Under the pieces are notes generated by a model. It saw only the letters and a list, made by a program, of their open reading frames with translations. It was not told where the DNA came from and did no database searches. Below, piece after piece: positions 63,312-64,000 of a stretch of 64,000 bases of DNA. Position numbers and translations under genes: made by a program. The number at the start of each line of letters is the position of its first letter. The first letter of the stretch is position 1. The DNA lies in NCBI GenBank assembly GCA_029392055.1, contig CP113928.1:494501-558500 (forward strand), written 5' to 3'. Origin of the DNA: Leuconostocaceae bacterium ESL0723 (GTDB lineage Bacteria > Bacillota > Bacilli > Lactobacillales > Lactobacillaceae).

Positions 63312-63340
63312 AAAAAACCGCCCAATCAGGGCGGTTTTTT
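63312..63340. terminator. Bidirectional terminator (guaA / XRE regulator)
   Basis: AAAAAACCGCCC (63312-63323) pairs with GGGCGGTTTTTT (63329-63340) around AATCA between convergent genes. Confidence 0.92.
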
Positions 63341-63662
63341 AGTTATCATTTTGTTCCCTTTCAAGAACAATGTTAGCGTTCTGAATTAATGTTGTGAATT
63401 GAAGTAGAGCTTCTACCTGACTATCGGTTAGGCCGTCAGCTTTGAAGTGCAAATTGTCTGACATACCTAGGAGGTAATCAGCCGAAGTTTCCATCATTTC
63501 ACAGAGTTTTACGAATGTTTCCAGTGATGGATAAGACAGTCCCTGCTCATAGGCGGAGACTGTTCTTTTACTAAGATTTAATTTTTGAGCTAGTTGAAGT
63601 TGTGTTAAATTTTTCGCTTTACGGACGATTTTTAGTCTTTCACTGAAGATATCTGTAATCAT
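63339..63662 (-). CDS. XRE-family HTH transcriptional regulator
   Basis: The start ATG at 63662 is set by GGAGG 5 nt upstream, giving 107 residues; a longer frame from 63674 overlaps the Shine-Dalgarno. The N-terminal lambda-repressor-like HTH spans about 5-60: 'LTQLQLAQKLNLSKRTVSAY' with 'EQGLSYPSLETFVKLCEMME' and 'TSADYLLGMSD', typical of phage or accessory repressors. The C-terminal part is short and helical. It is divergent from a truncated ORF at 63801 across an AT-rich region with an operator-like inverted repeat. Composition is more AT-rich than the neighbouring guaA. Confidence 0.88.
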   Translation of the reverse strand: MITDIFSERLKIVRKAKNLTQLQLAQKLNLSKRTVSAYEQGLSYPSLETFVKLCEMMETSADYLLGMSDNLHFKADGLTDSQVEALLQFTTLIQNANIVLEREQNDN

Positions 63663-63708
63663 GGAATCCTCCAAGAGTTAGACTATCAGGGGTGTATACC
63701 TAAAATAA

Positions 63709-63758
63709 TAGTATTATGTACTAATTAAATTGATATTTATGTCTTTTACTGATACGAT
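63709..63758 (+). promoter_or_regulatory. Divergent control region: inverted repeat and promoter
   Basis: TAGTA-TTATG-TACTA (63709-63723) is a perfect 5-bp inverted repeat, a candidate operator for the XRE protein. TTGATA (63730-63735), 17-nt spacer and TACGAT (63753-63758) form a plausible promoter for the rightward ORF. The repressor promoter was not confidently placed. Confidence 0.5.
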
Positions 63759-63800
63759 TGACTTATAAAAGTATGAGAAATTACTTATTGGGAGAGAGAT

Positions 63801-64000
63801 ATGAATAATGTAACGGTCCCGGGTATGTGGAATCTGACCGAATTTACCAACTTACCAAGTTTTAATAATTGGAGAATTGGTCAAGAAGCTGCCCATGATT
63901 ATCATCGAGCAGTTAAATCTTCTAAACCTAAAATAACCGCATATAAATGGATTAAATGGGTTGCGATTTTTGTATCAGCTATTGGTTTCTTGGATTCTCC
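63801..64000 (+). CDS. Unknown membrane protein, N-terminal part (cut by window end)
   Basis: An open frame from ATG 63801 to the window edge (66 residues visible) behind GGGAGAGAG. It begins 'MNNVTVPGMWNLTEFTNLPS' and has a polar stretch ('HRAVKSSKPKITAYKW') followed by a hydrophobic segment 'WVAIFVSAIGFLDS' that looks like a first membrane helix. I do not recognise a family. It is divergent from the XRE regulator and AT-rich, typical of an accessory pair; a phage- or defence-related module may continue beyond the window (inference). Confidence 0.6.
   Translation, partial: MNNVTVPGMWNLTEFTNLPSFNNWRIGQEAAHDYHRAVKSSKPKITAYKWIKWVAIFVSAIGFLDS

Overview
This 64 kb window is a contiguous chromosomal segment of a low-GC Gram-positive lactic acid bacterium (Lactobacillaceae), by eye close to 50% GC. 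The gene content fits the Leuconostoc/Fructobacillus side of the family better than classical lactobacilli: a cysteine-free ribosomal protein L32, an IMP dehydrogenase without CBS domains, a Cys-free RlmCD-type methyltransferase, and a compact branched-chain amino acid (BCAA) pathway. The genus is inferred, not proven. Apart from the last ~700 bp the window looks like core genome: almost no IS, phage or CRISPR signal, short spacers, many translationally coupled genes.

Layout. 1-1100: end of an aldo/keto reductase gene facing the rpsO-rpsT ribosomal pair. 1.2-12 kb: gatCAB (tRNA-Gln/Asn amidotransferase), diacylglycerol kinase, an RNA methyltransferase, mutS-mutL and a DUF1456 gene. 12-18.3 kb: murB, a CPA1 Na+/H+ antiporter, then cdaA-cdaR-glmM (c-di-AMP synthesis and cell-wall precursor). 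18.3-27.5 kb: rnc-smc-ftsY-ylxM-ffh (RNase III, condensin, SRP targeting), a HAD phosphatase and a class A sortase. 27.6-33.2 kb (minus strand): ilvB-ilvC-ilvA-ABC ATPase-ridA behind an attenuator with a newly read 34-codon leader peptide very rich in Ile/Leu/Val. 33.5-37 kb: a MIP18-family Fe-S assembly factor, then ilvD coupled to a BASS-type organic-acid transporter. 37-44.4 kb: ruvA (no ruvB), a deoxynucleoside kinase, mscL, purA, rqcH, a GT-C-like membrane enzyme, an unknown anchored protein and rpmF. 44.5-53.3 kb: a fetAB-type exporter, a DUF1361 protein, infC-rpmI-rplT with an attenuated leader, an RNase J2-type gene, a TPR protein, tuf, a 42-codon small ORF and an MnmM-like methyltransferase. 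53.3-59.4 kb: leuS behind a T-box, a MurJ-type flippase, YitT and a tautomerase. 59.4-63.3 kb: a guanine riboswitch controlling a tandem IMPDH-like gene pair and guaA. 63.3-64 kb: an AT-rich accessory edge with an XRE repressor divergent from a truncated unknown membrane-protein gene.

Most interesting points. (1) The two adjacent IMPDH-like genes are degenerate in complementary ways: the first keeps the catalytic Cys loop and the mobile flap but has lost the canonical C-terminal cation-binding tail; the second has lost the catalytic loop and flap but keeps that tail intact. This suggests an obligate hetero-oligomeric IMP dehydrogenase. (2) The ilv attenuator has a leader peptide too short for routine gene calling. 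(3) infC starts with ATA and tuf with TTG. (4) Short GC-rich hairpins without U-tracts recur in intercistronic spacers just upstream of Shine-Dalgarno sites.

Regulation readable from sequence: a guanine riboswitch (guaB-guaB2-guaA), a T-box with a CTC Leu specifier (leuS), a peptide attenuator (ilvBCA), an L20/IF3-type leader (infC operon), a PurBox-like site (purA), many strong intrinsic terminators, and several promoters, some of the extended -10 type (TGnTAnAAT).
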